A DNA stretch of 64,000 bases from contig OX638294.1 in assembly GCA_951812325.1 (NCBI GenBank), positions 1,714,859-1,778,858 on the forward strand, given 5' to 3'. This DNA is from an uncultured Thermoanaerobaculia bacterium (GTDB lineage: Bacteria > Acidobacteriota > Thermoanaerobaculia > Multivoradales > Multivoraceae). The notes under the pieces were generated by a model, which was given only the letters and a program-made list of their open reading frames with translations, did not search any database and was not told the DNA's origin. Positions 35,914 through 45,179 of this stretch are shown in pieces. A program made the position numbers and the translations under genes. Every line of letters begins with the position of its first letter. Position 1 is the first letter of the stretch.

Positions 35914-36147
35914 CTCCGGGCCGGGAGCATAACGCCGGACACCGGCTTCGATCAGCTGCTCATCGGCCCGGGGCCCTCCCCGCGAGATCAGAAGCGCGGA
36001 GCTCGTCCCACGCAAACCGGAGCCCCGGAACATGAGGCTCTCATTCGCACTCGATCGCGAGCAGTCGTTCGACCGGCACGACGTCGCCGAAGCCGGAAGG
36101 TACGATGGGCCACCGCTCCCCTCAGACAGGACGAACCACGGGCCGGC

Positions 36148-38226
36148 ATGAAGAGAACGAGCATCGCGACGGCCTGCGCCTTCTGCGCGCTTCTGCCGGC
36201 CGTTGCGGCAAACGCCCAGCGCGGCGCCCCGGCCGGCGAGTGGCCCAGTTACGGCGGCGACGTGGGATCGACCAAGTACTCGCCCCTGGATCAGATCGAC
36301 GCCGGCAACTTCGGCGAACTCGAGGTCGCCTGGCGCTGGCGGTCGGTGGACGGCTTCCTCAGCAGGACGGAGGCCGGCGGCGAGTGGTACGCCCACCGCG
36401 ACCTGATCTTCAGCCGGTTGAAGGACGACGACCCCCTGCTCTGGCGCGCCGGCCGCGCTCCGTACATCCGGAACCTGAAGGCGACGCCGCTGATGCAGGA
36501 GGGTCTGCTGTTCCTGAACACGCCGATCGCGATCGGGGCCGCGGTCGACCCGGGCACCGGTCGCACGGTCTGGGCCTACAACCCGAAGAGCTACGAGGAA
36601 GGCACCACGACGATGACCGTGGTGTGGAACCAGCGCGGGGTCGCCTACTGGACGAACGGCGAGGAGGGCGACCGGGCCGACAGCCGCATCTACTGGGGCA
36701 CGGGCAACGGCTACCTGATCTCGGTGGACGCGCGGACCGGGCGCCCGAACGAGGACTTCGGAGATGGCGGCCGAGTCGACCTGATGGCAGGCCTGCCGCG
36801 CGCGAACCGCGGCGAACGGGACTACCTGAACGCCCTGCTCTACTCGATGCAGTCGCCGCCGGTCGTGGTCCGCGACGTGGTCGTCACGGGCGCCTCGATC
36901 GCCGACCGCCGGATCACCAGGGAGTCCATCCCGGGCTGGGTGCGCGGCTGGGACGCGCGCACCGGCGAGCTCCGCTGGGTCTTCCGCACCGTGCCGCAGG
37001 AGGGCGACGAAGGCGTCGAAACCTGGGAAGACGAGTCCTGGCGTTACTCCGGCAACGCAAACGTGTGGACCATGCTCTCCGGCGACAACGAGCACGGCAT
37101 CGTCTACCTGCCCGTCGGCACGGCGACGAACGACTTCTACGGCGGCCACCGGCCGGGCGACAACCTGTACTCCGAAAGTCTGGTCGCGGTCGATGTCGAG
37201 ACCGGCGACAAGCTGTGGCACTTCCAGGCGGTCCGTCACGGCCTCTGGGACTACGACTTCCCGGCCGCGCCGACGCTGATCGACCTTCCAGGCGGGGACG
37301 GCGCCGATCCCCGACAGATCGTCGCCCAGGTCAGCAAACAGGGGTTCCTCTACGTCTTCGACCGCGTCACCGGCGAGCCGGTCTGGGAGATCGAGGACCG
37401 TCCGGTACCCCCGGCGACGATGCCCGGCGACACGGCCTCGCCCACCCAGCCGTTCCCGACCAGGCCGGCGCCGTTCGAGTATCAGGGCGTCGCCGAAGAC
37501 GATCTGGCCGACTTCACACCCGAAATCAGGCAGATGGCGCTCGACGTGATCGCCGACTACGAGATCGGCCCGCTCTACACGCCTCCGTCCCTGCCGGTTC
37601 GAGGCGGCAAGCAGGGCACGATCTTCCGGCCTTCCGCCGGTGGCGGCGCGAACTGGTACGGCGCCGCGGTCGATCCGGAGACCGGCTGGCTCTACGTGCC
37701 GTCGCGGAACGCCTTCAGCATGATCACCTTCTACACCCCCGACCCCCTGGAAGGCGGCACGCTCCGCTACACCCACGGCGGCCGCGGCAGACGCCCCGAA
37801 ATGCCGGAGGGCCTGCCCCTGTTCAAGCCCCCGTACACCCGGATGACGGCAATCGACCTGAAGTCCGGCGAACACGTGTGGATGAAGCCGCTCGGCAACA
37901 ACGACACGCTGCGGAACCACCCGCGGCTGAAGGATCTCGATCTCCCACCCTTGGGCGGCGACACCTATACCGGGCCGCTGCTGACGAAGACCCTGCTGAT
38001 CCACGGCCAGCACGCCCCGGACGACGACGGCGGCAACCGGCTCGTGGCCCGGGACAAGCGCACCGGCGACGTGATCGCCGAGGCGCCGCTGCCGGCACGC
38101 GGGCTCGGCACGCCGATGACCTACCTCTGGGAGGGCCGGCAGTACATCGCGCTGACGGTCGCCGGCAGACGCGAGACGGACGGCGTGCCGGAGCTGATGG
38201 CGTTCGCGCTACCCTCCGCCCGATGA
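36148..38226 (+). CDS. PQQ-dependent dehydrogenase-like beta-propeller protein
   Basis: 692 residues with a signal peptide (TACAFCALLPAVAANAQ), so periplasmic. WPSYGGDVGSTKYSPLDQI, propeller blade motifs (DARTGELRW, DVETGDKLWHFQ, DRVTGEPVWEI), HGLWDYDFPAAPTL and NWYGAAVDPETGWLYVP are typical of the quinoprotein glucose/alcohol dehydrogenase group. No cytochrome c motif is visible, so electrons must leave through another carrier or the quinone pool. The last codons and TGA lie in a segment related to the middle of the MITE family (38214-38250). Confidence 0.85.
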   Translation: MKRTSIATACAFCALLPAVAANAQRGAPAGEWPSYGGDVGSTKYSPLDQIDAGNFGELEVAWRWRSVDGFLSRTEAGGEWYAHRDLIFSRLKDDDPLLWRAGRAPYIRNLKATPLMQEGLLFLNTPIAIGAAVDPGTGRTVWAYNPKSYEEGTTTMTVVWNQRGVAYWTNGEEGDRADSRIYWGTGNGYLISVDARTGRPNEDFGDGGRVDLMAGLPRANRGERDYLNALLYSMQSPPVVVRDVVVTGASIADRRITRESIPGWVRGWDARTGELRWVFRTVPQEGDEGVETWEDESWRYSGNANVWTMLSGDNEHGIVYLPVGTATNDFYGGHRPGDNLYSESLVAVDVETGDKLWHFQAVRHGLWDYDFPAAPTLIDLPGGDGADPRQIVAQVSKQGFLYVFDRVTGEPVWEIEDRPVPPATMPGDTASPTQPFPTRPAPFEYQGVAEDDLADFTPEIRQMALDVIADYEIGPLYTPPSLPVRGGKQGTIFRPSAGGGANWYGAAVDPETGWLYVPSRNAFSMITFYTPDPLEGGTLRYTHGGRGRRPEMPEGLPLFKPPYTRMTAIDLKSGEHVWMKPLGNNDTLRNHPRLKDLDLPPLGGDTYTGPLLTKTLLIHGQHAPDDDGGNRLVARDKRTGDVIAEAPLPARGLGTPMTYLWEGRQYIALTVAGRRETDGVPELMAFALPSAR

Positions 38227-38295
38227 CGGGCGCCCGAACCGGTTCACGAGCGGCTGCTCCTCGACCAGGATCTGCTCGTAGTTCGGTGCGGTCAT
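38209..38295 (-). pseudogene. 28-codon ORF, possibly the truncated start of a lost gene
   Basis: ATG 38295 follows GGGAGAC with good spacing. MTAPNYEQILVEEQPLVNRF could be the first strand of a crotonase-type protein, but the frame then enters MITE-related sequence and stops. It lies just after ccmC on the same strand. Alternatively it is a real tiny CcmD-like partner, but no membrane helix is present, so that is unlikely. Confidence 0.3.
38214..38250 (+). repeat. fragment of the MITE family interior
   Basis: CGCCCGATGACGGGCGCCCG followed by a GGTTC word matches the complement of the inner hairpin of the 40031 element in about 24 of 30 bases. It covers the stop codon of the PQQ-type gene. 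Confidence 0.45.
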
Positions 38296-38347
38296 GGATG
38301 TCTCCCGGTCAGCCCCTTGGCGAGAATGCGGGGCGCGGGGAAAGCGC

Positions 38348-39058
38348 TCAGGCTCCGCTCTCTGCCGGCGCGATGCGAGGCGGCGGCGCCGTCGCTTCGG
38401 CCTGCCGACGCGCCAACGAGATGCGCGCGCGACGCGCAACGAACCACACGCAGATCAGGAGCAGGGCGATCGCGTTGATCCGCAGCGGCTGGATCATCGT
38501 CGTGTGCACGGTCTCGGGCGAAGACTGCATCTGGTGGATGCTGCGCCACCAGTTCACGGAGTAGTACACGAGGGGCGCGTTGACCGAGGCGACGATGCTC
38601 GCCGCCGCCGTCCACGGCGCGCGCCGGTGCTCTTCGGCGAAGCGGCGCAGCGCCAGTACGCCGAGGAAGGTCAGCCACATGACGAAGGTGAAGGTCAGCC
38701 GCGGATCCCAGGCCCAGTAGACGCCCCAGGTCGGCTTGGCCCAGACGATGCCGGAGAGCAGGCCCGCCGTCTCGAGCACGACTCCGACCTCGATCACCCC
38801 GACCAGCATGCCATCGATCCAGGCCTTGCGCGTCCACAGCGAAGCGGCGCCGACGAAGCCGGCGCCGAAGAAGCAGACCAGCGCATTCCACTGCAGCGGA
38901 ACATGGACGTAGAGGATGCGATAGACCTCGCCCATGAAGCGCTCCGTGGGCGCCACGAACAGCCCGATGTAGACACCCGCCACGAGCAGCACAAGGCCGA
39001 CGAGGCCAAACCAGTGCTCCCAGGCCCAGCGCTTCGAGGCGTTCAAGGCGGCGGTCAT
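38348..39058 (-). CDS. ccmC: cytochrome c biogenesis protein CcmC
   Basis: 236 residues, six predicted membrane helices. The heme-handling tryptophan-rich segment WGVYWAWDPRLTFTFVMWL and flanking histidines (LYVHVP, NWWRSIHQMQ) define CcmC/CcsA-type proteins. CcmC loads heme on CcmE at the outer face of the membrane. The other ccm genes are not beside it. Divergent from the LLM gene at 39137. Confidence 0.88.
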   Translation of the reverse strand: MTAALNASKRWAWEHWFGLVGLVLLVAGVYIGLFVAPTERFMGEVYRILYVHVPLQWNALVCFFGAGFVGAASLWTRKAWIDGMLVGVIEVGVVLETAGLLSGIVWAKPTWGVYWAWDPRLTFTFVMWLTFLGVLALRRFAEEHRRAPWTAAASIVASVNAPLVYYSVNWWRSIHQMQSSPETVHTTMIQPLRINAIALLLICVWFVARRARISLARRQAEATAPPPRIAPAESGA

Positions 39059-39136
39059 CGGGCGGCGACGTTAGCACCGCAAGGCCAGGTTGCTTGATAC
39101 GGTCGCCCCTCAATTCCAGGTTGGAGGCTTCGGGCG

Positions 39137-40030
39137 ATGACGGATTCCACAAACATCCTCGGCAGGCTCGGCGTCTGGGCTGGCCTCGACGGTCTTTCAG
39201 CGCCCCAGGCGGCCGAGTTCGCGTCCGCCATCGAAGCGCAGGGCTACGGAGCACTCTGGACTCCCGAGGCGGTAGGCCGCGATCCGTTCGCGCTGATCGC
39301 CTGGCTCGGCGCCCGCACCTCGCGCATCACCCACGCCACGGGCATCGCGAACATCTACGCCCGCGACGCGATGACGACCAAGGCGAACCACAAGACCCTG
39401 TCCGAAATGCTGCCCGGGCGCTTCGTCCTCGGCCTCGGCGTCTCGCACCCCCACCTGGTTACCCACCTGCGCGGCCACGAGTACAAACCGCCCGTGCCGA
39501 AGATGCGCGAGTACCTCGAAGCGGTTGGCAGCGCGTTCTACCGCGGCGCGGAACCCGAGCAGGAAGCGCCGATCGTGATCGCCGCCCTGCGGCCGCTGAT
39601 GCTGAAGCTCGCCGCGACGGCCGCCGACGGCGCCCATCCCTACCTGGTGACGCCCGAGCACACCCGCAGAGCGCGAGAGATCATGGGCGACGGGCCGCTC
39701 CTGTGTCCCGAGCAGAAGGTGATCCTGACCACGGACGCCGCAGCGGCCCGCAAGATCGGCCGCGCCAACCTCTACGTCTATCTGCGCGCGCCGAACTACC
39801 GGAACAGCCTGCTCGAGCTGGGCTTCACCGAGGACGACTGGACGGAGTTCCAGGCCAGCGACCGCCTCGTCGACGCTCTGGTCGCCTGGGGCACGGAGGA
39901 TCGGATCCGCGAGCGCATCGAGGCCCACTGGGATGCCGGCGCCGATCACGTCTGCATCCAGGCGTTCCGGCCCGACGGCAGGCCCGGAGCGGACCTCGAG
40001 GCGCTGGCCGCCCTTGCGCCGGCACCTTGA
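39137..40030 (+). CDS. LLM-class F420-dependent oxidoreductase
   Basis: 297 residues. GYGALWTPEAVGRDPFALIA, TSRITHATGIANIYARDAM, LPGRFVLGLGVSHPHLV and AADGAHPYLVTPEHTRRARE are typical of the TIGR03620-like F420 group. Substrate unknown. Not closely similar to the other LLM gene in the window. Its TGA stop is joined directly to the left end of MITE copy 2. Confidence 0.88.
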   Translation: MTDSTNILGRLGVWAGLDGLSAPQAAEFASAIEAQGYGALWTPEAVGRDPFALIAWLGARTSRITHATGIANIYARDAMTTKANHKTLSEMLPGRFVLGLGVSHPHLVTHLRGHEYKPPVPKMREYLEAVGSAFYRGAEPEQEAPIVIAALRPLMLKLAATAADGAHPYLVTPEHTRRAREIMGDGPLLCPEQKVILTTDAAAARKIGRANLYVYLRAPNYRNSLLELGFTEDDWTEFQASDRLVDALVAWGTEDRIRERIEAHWDAGADHVCIQAFRPDGRPGADLEALAALAPAP

Positions 40031-40276
40031 CAGCCCGTGGTGAAAGTCCGTGTCGCACCGAGAGCGGTCAGGCGCCCGTCCAGCAAGGCGCGACGAGGGA
40101 GCATATCGGGCCGCCTGCAATCCCGGGAACAAGGGCGACCGAGGAGCTTGCCCGGGTGGCGCGCTCCGCGCCACCCGCGAACCAGTCCGTGCGCCCGTCA
40201 TCGGGCGCACGGATGGCACGATGCCGGGCGGGATGCATGACCGAATCGAATGCAGCGCGACTCTTGCCACGGGCTG
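40031..40276 (+). mobile_element. MITE-like element, copy 2
   Basis: 246 bp. The ends are CAGCCCGTGGTG and CCACGGGCTG in inverted orientation. The flanks continue the palindrome (CCTTGA before, TCAAGG after), so the target was palindromic. Close to copy 1 along its whole length, including both inner hairpins. It sits between the TGA of the LLM gene and the leader of the next gene, 36 bp before its ATG. Confidence 0.85.
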
Positions 40277-40312
40277 TCAAGGGCCCGCAATCGAAACGAA
40301 GGAGAACGTCCA

Positions 40313-41509
40313 ATGAAGAATCGCCATCCAACCATCGGCATCCTGGCCGCTGCCCTTCTCGCGCTGGCTTCTCTTGCCTGCGCCCCGGCCGGGGAAGCCC
40401 CCGAACCGGTCGATCTCCAGGCGCCGCTCGCCGACCTCGCGGAAGGCTGGAACACGATCACGCCGGGAGGCGCCACGACCTGCTCCGACGGCTCGCCGTT
40501 CCGGTTCTTCGTGCGCAAGGCCGATCCGACCCGGCTCGTGTTCTACCTCCAGGGCGGCGGCGGCTGCTGGGACGCTCAGACCTGCGACCCGCAGGGCCGG
40601 CCGACCTACACGATGACCGCGCTCGAGGAGCTCCGCTCGCCGAGCGGCGCGGAGATCGAGGACGATGCCGCCCACGGCATCGCCGCCTTCAACCACCCGG
40701 AGAACCCGTTTGCCGAGCACAGCTTCGTCTTCGTGCCCTACTGCACCGGAGACGTTCACATCGGCGACCGGGACGCGGTCTACGACGTCCCGGCGACCGA
40801 CGAAGAGCCCGCGCGCCAGGTGACGATTCACCACCGCGGCTACACCAACGGCCGGGCCGCTCTCGACTGGACCTGTGAGCACTTCCCGGGAACCGAGGCG
40901 GTGTTCATCACCGGCTCCAGCGCCGGCTCGATCCCCTCGCCCGTCTACGCCCGCCACTTCGCCGAGCGCTACCCCGACGCGCGCATCACCGCGCTCGGCG
41001 ACGGCGCCGGCGGCTACCGCAACCTGACCGACAGCAGGCCGCACGAATCCTGGGGCACACTGGCCGCACTCTCCCACTTCGAGAACATGAACGAGGTCCG
41101 GAGCGACGGTTTCAACTTCGAGGCGCTCTACATCCACGCCGCCAAGGCGCACCCCGAGGCCATGTTCGCGCGCTACGACACCGCCGAGGACGATGTCCAG
41201 ATCCAGTTCCTGAGCATCGCCGGCGCGAACGTCGAGGGCGGCCTGCAACCGCTGCTCGACGCGAACGAGGCCGACATCGACGCGGCGCTCGAGGGCCAGG
41301 ACAACTACCGGAGCTACATCGCGGCCGGCGAGCTGCACACGATCCTTCTGCGGCCCCAGTTCTACACCTACGAATCCGACGGCGTGAGGGTCCGCGACTG
41401 GGTCGCATCGCTCGCCGCCGGCGAACCGGTCGACGACGTCCACTGCGGCGACTGCACGGGTTCGCCGGAACCGGAACCCGCGGAGGCGGGCGAAGCCGCC
41501 GGGCCCTAG
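40313..41509 (+). CDS. pectin acetylesterase-like (NOTUM-type) lipoprotein
   Basis: 398 residues from ATG 40313, with AAGGAG 8 nt upstream. A lipoprotein-type signal (ILAAALLALASLAC). The core shows LVFYLQGGGGCWD, the nucleophile FITGSSAGSIPSPVYARHF and a late H in AAGELHTILLRPQFY, matching the pectinacetylesterase/NOTUM alpha/beta hydrolases. It probably deacetylates a polysaccharide or another ester outside the cell. MITE copy 2 lies just upstream and may have displaced its promoter. Confidence 0.8.
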   Translation: MKNRHPTIGILAAALLALASLACAPAGEAPEPVDLQAPLADLAEGWNTITPGGATTCSDGSPFRFFVRKADPTRLVFYLQGGGGCWDAQTCDPQGRPTYTMTALEELRSPSGAEIEDDAAHGIAAFNHPENPFAEHSFVFVPYCTGDVHIGDRDAVYDVPATDEEPARQVTIHHRGYTNGRAALDWTCEHFPGTEAVFITGSSAGSIPSPVYARHFAERYPDARITALGDGAGGYRNLTDSRPHESWGTLAALSHFENMNEVRSDGFNFEALYIHAAKAHPEAMFARYDTAEDDVQIQFLSIAGANVEGGLQPLLDANEADIDAALEGQDNYRSYIAAGELHTILLRPQFYTYESDGVRVRDWVASLAAGEPVDDVHCGDCTGSPEPEPAEAGEAAGP

Positions 41510-41671
41510 ACTCCTTGAACACGGGCAGCGCGCCGACGCTGAACGCCCGGAAGTTCAAGGAGCCGGCGAGCCTCAGTTCGCTGGCGTCGTGCACAGAGCT
41601 CCAGGAACTCCGTTTCGCTGGTGCACCGGAGCGTCGCGCGGCTGATGGACAGGCCGACGCGACCGCGCAAG

Positions 41672-41788
41672 CTATTGCCGAGGCGGTAGGCGTCTCAGGA
41701 TGGCCCTGGCGAAGACGACAACGCCACAGAAGGCGGCGATGCAAAGGCCGCAAATGATCACAAGTTCGGCGAATCCCGTGGGCATCAT
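41672..41788 (-). CDS. 38-residue single-helix membrane protein
   Basis: MMPTGFAELVIICGLCIAAF continues with GVVVFARAILRRLPPRQ: one hydrophobic helix with a basic end. GGAG lies 9 nt before the ATG. It follows the amidohydrolase gene on the same strand by 29 bp, so it may be co-transcribed. Too short to be certain. Confidence 0.45.
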   Translation of the reverse strand: MMPTGFAELVIICGLCIAAFCGVVVFARAILRRLPPRQ

Positions 41789-41817
41789 GTGTCGTGCTCC
41801 GGATGGTTCTGGCCAAT

Positions 41818-42951
41818 CTACTCCGGAAACAGGCTCCGGTCGAGGCCCGGGATGATCTTGAGGGCGTTGCGAAAGTAGACCTTCTCGAGCACCTCGTCGG
41901 ACAGGCCGAGCCCGTACATCTTCCAGTGGGCGTGGCGCTTCCGGTAGTAGTCGAAGTACTCGTCCCGCGTCTCCAGCACGCGGAAGTAGACGTGGTAGCC
42001 CTCGATCGGATCCCAGGAGTCCTTGCCCATCAGGACGCGGTCCTGGTACTCCTCCATGAAGGCGGCGCCCGTGATCGGCTGCCTGCCGAGTTCGGCGAGG
42101 ACCGCGCCGAGTTCCGTGTAGACGTTCGGCAACTCGTCGAGCAGCTTGCCGAGTCGCGCCAGGTCGTTGCCGAGCCAGCCCAGGTGGGCGTTGATGAAGA
42201 TCGTGTCCGGATGATTGCGAAACAGGTTGTGCTGCTCGCCCATCGTCTGCTCGAAGGAAGCAAAGCGGGCGGGATCGTCGCGACGACGCCTCGGGAACAT
42301 CTTGAGTTCGAGCCAGCGCTCGTTGTGCTCGTCCCACGGGTCCCAGAACGGCGACGGTTCGCCCACGTGAATCAGGACCGGGATGCCCAGCTCGCCCGCC
42401 TTCGCCCACACCGGATCGATCCGCGGGTCGTCCGCCGCCACCTGCTTGCCGTCGCTGTCGGTCTGGAACATGCTGAGGTTCTTGTAGATCTTGAGGCCCT
42501 GCGCGCCGGCCAGAACGTCCGCTTCAAGCTGCGCCGCGGCCTTCTCGCCCCAGCCGGGTTGACCGATGCCGGAGAAGTCGACGTTCGCGTAGGCGACGAA
42601 CCTGCCCGGGTAGCGGCCCTTGGTGGCGGCGATGTTCGCCGCAAGACCCTCGCCGCTGCCGCCGCTCAGGTTGACGAAGGTGGCCATGTTCAGCTCGTCC
42701 ATCGTCTTGACCATCTGGTCGATCCGCGCCGGGTCGCCGCCGCGCAGGTGGCCGTGGGCGTCGACGAAGGGGAACTTCGCCCGCGTCACCGGGCCGCCCG
42801 CCACCTTGAGCGTCGAACGCGGCTCGTAGGCCTCGACGGTCATCTCCTGACCGGCGGCCGGCGGCGCCGCTGCGAGCAAAAGGGCAGCCAGCAGGAGCGT
42901 CCCCGGACCGGCGAAGCGAATCGACGCGTGCGAACGATGTGTGACCGGCAT
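41818..42951 (-). CDS. secreted amidohydrolase-family protein
   Basis: 377 residues with a signal peptide (TLLLAALLLAAAPPAAGQ). A TIM-barrel metal hydrolase of the amidohydrolase-2 type: FPFVDAHGHLRGG (HxH), VLIHVGEPSPFWD, TIFINAHLGWLGND and VLMGKDSWDP for the remaining ligands. It probably cleaves or decarboxylates a small organic acid or amide in the periplasm; substrate unknown. Confidence 0.8.
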   Translation of the reverse strand: MPVTHRSHASIRFAGPGTLLLAALLLAAAPPAAGQEMTVEAYEPRSTLKVAGGPVTRAKFPFVDAHGHLRGGDPARIDQMVKTMDELNMATFVNLSGGSGEGLAANIAATKGRYPGRFVAYANVDFSGIGQPGWGEKAAAQLEADVLAGAQGLKIYKNLSMFQTDSDGKQVAADDPRIDPVWAKAGELGIPVLIHVGEPSPFWDPWDEHNERWLELKMFPRRRRDDPARFASFEQTMGEQHNLFRNHPDTIFINAHLGWLGNDLARLGKLLDELPNVYTELGAVLAELGRQPITGAAFMEEYQDRVLMGKDSWDPIEGYHVYFRVLETRDEYFDYYRKRHAHWKMYGLGLSDEVLEKVYFRNALKIIPGLDRSLFPE

Positions 42952-43499
42952 GTTCTCTTCCTCAGGGTTCCAGTTGGCTGGGAGCCTTCGAAGCGGCGCC
43001 GCCGCGATGTCGAGCAGGGAGTAGACGGCGAGTTCCCGGCTGCGTTGGTCTATCGGGTCTGTCGGGCTAGAGCGGCGAGGCCGTGGATCGTTGTTCGTTC
43101 CATGCAGCCTGCGCCGAAGGCGTCAAGGCGGTCGGAGTCTACAGCGCCACTCCGACCGGGCGATCGACCTGATCGACCGGGCCATCGACGCCGCGACGGC
43201 TCCGCGCAGCCGATCGTCCGGGCCGCCGGCTCAACCGCCGAACTCATGCAGACCGGACGCTGGCAAAACGCCAGGACCGCGACCGGATGCACCAAGGCCG
43301 TTCTGACCACCGCATGAGCCGGAAACACAGACCTGGTTGTTCTGCACCGCACAATGGTCAGCGAACGCGTCCCATCCATACGGCCGGCAAGAAGCTGACA
43401 AATTCGGCGCAAGGCCGCAGCTCCGGCCCGAGCCACGTTCGGCCACGTCCACTGAACCAAAGTAGAACTGACCGGAGATGGGTGCTGCGAGAGCGGCCA
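42952..43499. other. long intergenic stretch, no intact gene
   Basis: Both strands have only short frames with no recognisable domain. It leads into the DUF222 fragment at 43500, so it is probably gene debris. Confidence 0.4.
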
Positions 43500-43655
43500 G
43501 CGCGGAAAACTCTCCTACTCGAAGGTCAGAGCCTTGACCCGCGTCGCCCGTCCCGACACGGAGGAAACTCTGCTCGGAGCCGCCAGGGCGGGCACGGCGG
43601 CTCACGTCGAACAGATCCTCAGGGCGTGGCGGAGGATCGATCGCTCGATGGTGTC
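43500..43655 (+). pseudogene. fragment of a DUF222-HNH gene
   Basis: About 155 bp nearly identical to 24127-24280 of the intact DUF222-HNH gene; the shared frame reads SYSKVRALTRVARPDTEETL and VEQILRAWRRIDRS. Both ends stop abruptly. It is the remnant of a second copy of that family. Confidence 0.8.
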
Positions 43656-43720
43656 CTGCGCCGATGCCATCTGCACACAAAGCGCGACGCTGGCCAAGCC
43701 AACCCAACAGCGCGATGGAC

Positions 43721-44725
43721 TCAATTCCATTCTTCATCAGGGTCCTTACTCGCCTTCCTGTCTTCAGCCCGGTTCAGCCACTCCCGCAGGTCCTTCTCGG
43801 TCTCGTCCCCCAGCGATGGCATGGCGGTTGCGCCGATCCGCCACAACTCGTGGACACGCTCAGAAAAGCCAGGGAGCGTTCGAGGAAAGCCGTCGGCCGG
43901 AACCTCAGCCCGCAGTCCGTCTGCGAGGCGAACAAACTGCCTCTCAACAGAGGAACGCGATTCGTAGCGTCGGTGGAGGCGTACCAGCCCGCCATCGTCG
44001 TCCACCAGGAACACCTGATCCCGGTCGATGTTGAGCAGAACCGAAGACCCGGCATCCGGGGCTCGGAAGAAAGCGCCGACGATCAGCTTGTCACCGACCC
44101 TTGGCCGGTAACCACCCCACGTTTCACGGCTGCAGAAAACCGCGTCGCCAGCGACGAACTCCCCAACAGGCATGGAGAGATGCAGCCGAGTCGCAAACGG
44201 CTTCTCGGGAGCGTATAGATGCTTCACAACATCCAGAGCAATCAACATTGCGGGATCGCCCCAACCGTCAAAACCAGGCGTGATCTCCACGACGTGGCCT
44301 TCAACGATCGCCTCGCTTCGCGACACCCACTCATCGAACTCCGCTGGCGGGGTCGCCTTTCTTGACTTCAGATGTTCCGTGGAGACCATTGTCTCCACGC
44401 AATACTCACGGGAGTCCGGAAGAGACCCGTCACGGAGTCCGAGTTCGCTGGCCGAACCGTATCGATCCAGGAAGTCCTGCCGCCAACGCCTGATGACGGG
44501 GCCAATCCACTGAGGTTCGCCTTCGAACTGGATCAAACCGAACTCCAGGTTCGGGGGCACCGCATACTCGGGTCTCATCTCGCCGCTGGAGCGGAAGACG
44601 TCAGTCGCAGGCGTCCAGCCATGGTAGCCGGCTATCGATGGTTGCTGTGCCACCAGCGAATGCAACGCGATCGGCAGGAACGCCGCTACAATGAGAACCG
44701 CGGTACCCCTCTCTGTCTTTTTCAA
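43721..44725 (-). CDS. exported protein of unknown function (TTG start)
   Basis: 334 residues from a TTG at 44725, chosen because GGAGGGAG lies 6 nt upstream and the frame then begins with a signal peptide (MKKTERGTAVLIVAAFLPIA). No ATG gives that. The protein contains WVSRSEAIVEGHVVEITPGF, VGDKLIVGAF and a C-terminal HELWRIGATAM segment. The middle resembles small beta domains seen in exported proteins that also carry RSEAIVEG-type motifs; function unknown. It ends in a charged tail (DRKASKDPDEEWN). Confidence 0.6.
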   Translation of the reverse strand: MKKTERGTAVLIVAAFLPIALHSLVAQQPSIAGYHGWTPATDVFRSSGEMRPEYAVPPNLEFGLIQFEGEPQWIGPVIRRWRQDFLDRYGSASELGLRDGSLPDSREYCVETMVSTEHLKSRKATPPAEFDEWVSRSEAIVEGHVVEITPGFDGWGDPAMLIALDVVKHLYAPEKPFATRLHLSMPVGEFVAGDAVFCSRETWGGYRPRVGDKLIVGAFFRAPDAGSSVLLNIDRDQVFLVDDDGGLVRLHRRYESRSSVERQFVRLADGLRAEVPADGFPRTLPGFSERVHELWRIGATAMPSLGDETEKDLREWLNRAEDRKASKDPDEEWN

Positions 44726-44981
44726 CCTGAACTCCCTCCAATTCCAAGCATGGTTGTTTCCCTTGTCCTCGCTGCATCGCGCACCCGGTGGGTAAGTCAC
44801 TCTCTCCGGCGGTGCCGGCGTTGACCGCCCCAAGACTAGACGATCGAGCCTTCCGAGGCGATTCTGAAGGGGAGTTGAGGCGCGCATACAGGAGCATACA
44901 CGGACCGCGTGCACGACGCGAGCTGAAGCGCTGTCCAGCGAGAAGTGAGCGCGAACGGGTGGGATCGGGGATCATCGGAGG

Positions 44982-45179
44982 ATGATCTTGACTCTCCAGA
45001 CCCACGGACATCGGACACTCGAAGATGTACGCCGGTTTCTGTCGGGCAACGAGTCGGTGGACTTCGTACTCTGCGACCGCGACGCGGCGTACGCGTTCGT
45101 GGTCAAGGCGCTGCGTGTCGACACGGTGCACCAGGGGGACCGCGCCGGCGAGAAGGGCGTGTACCACGTCAAGTTGTGA
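44982..45179 (+). pseudogene. probable transposase remnant
   Basis: 65 codons. RRFLSGNESVDFVLCDRDAA followed by YAFVVKALR resembles the N-terminus of integrase-core transposases. HQGDRAGEKGVYHVKL then resembles a downstream part (GDxxGxKGxYHIN). If so, the middle is deleted. Recognised from memory of the family pattern only. Confidence 0.4.

Noticed and set aside
35914..38013. Very long minus-strand extension upstream of the Gfo/Idh/MocA gene (giving 1097 codons)
   Set aside because: It is antisense to the PQQ-type dehydrogenase, which has clear domain motifs; high GC keeps the shadow frame open.
36105..38564. Plus-strand 819-codon frame overlapping the PQQ gene
   Set aside because: Arg/Pro-rich shadow in another frame without motifs.
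41515..41757. Plus-strand 80-codon frame after the pectin acetylesterase-like gene
   Set aside because: Arg-rich end, no ribosome site, and opposite a better small membrane ORF.
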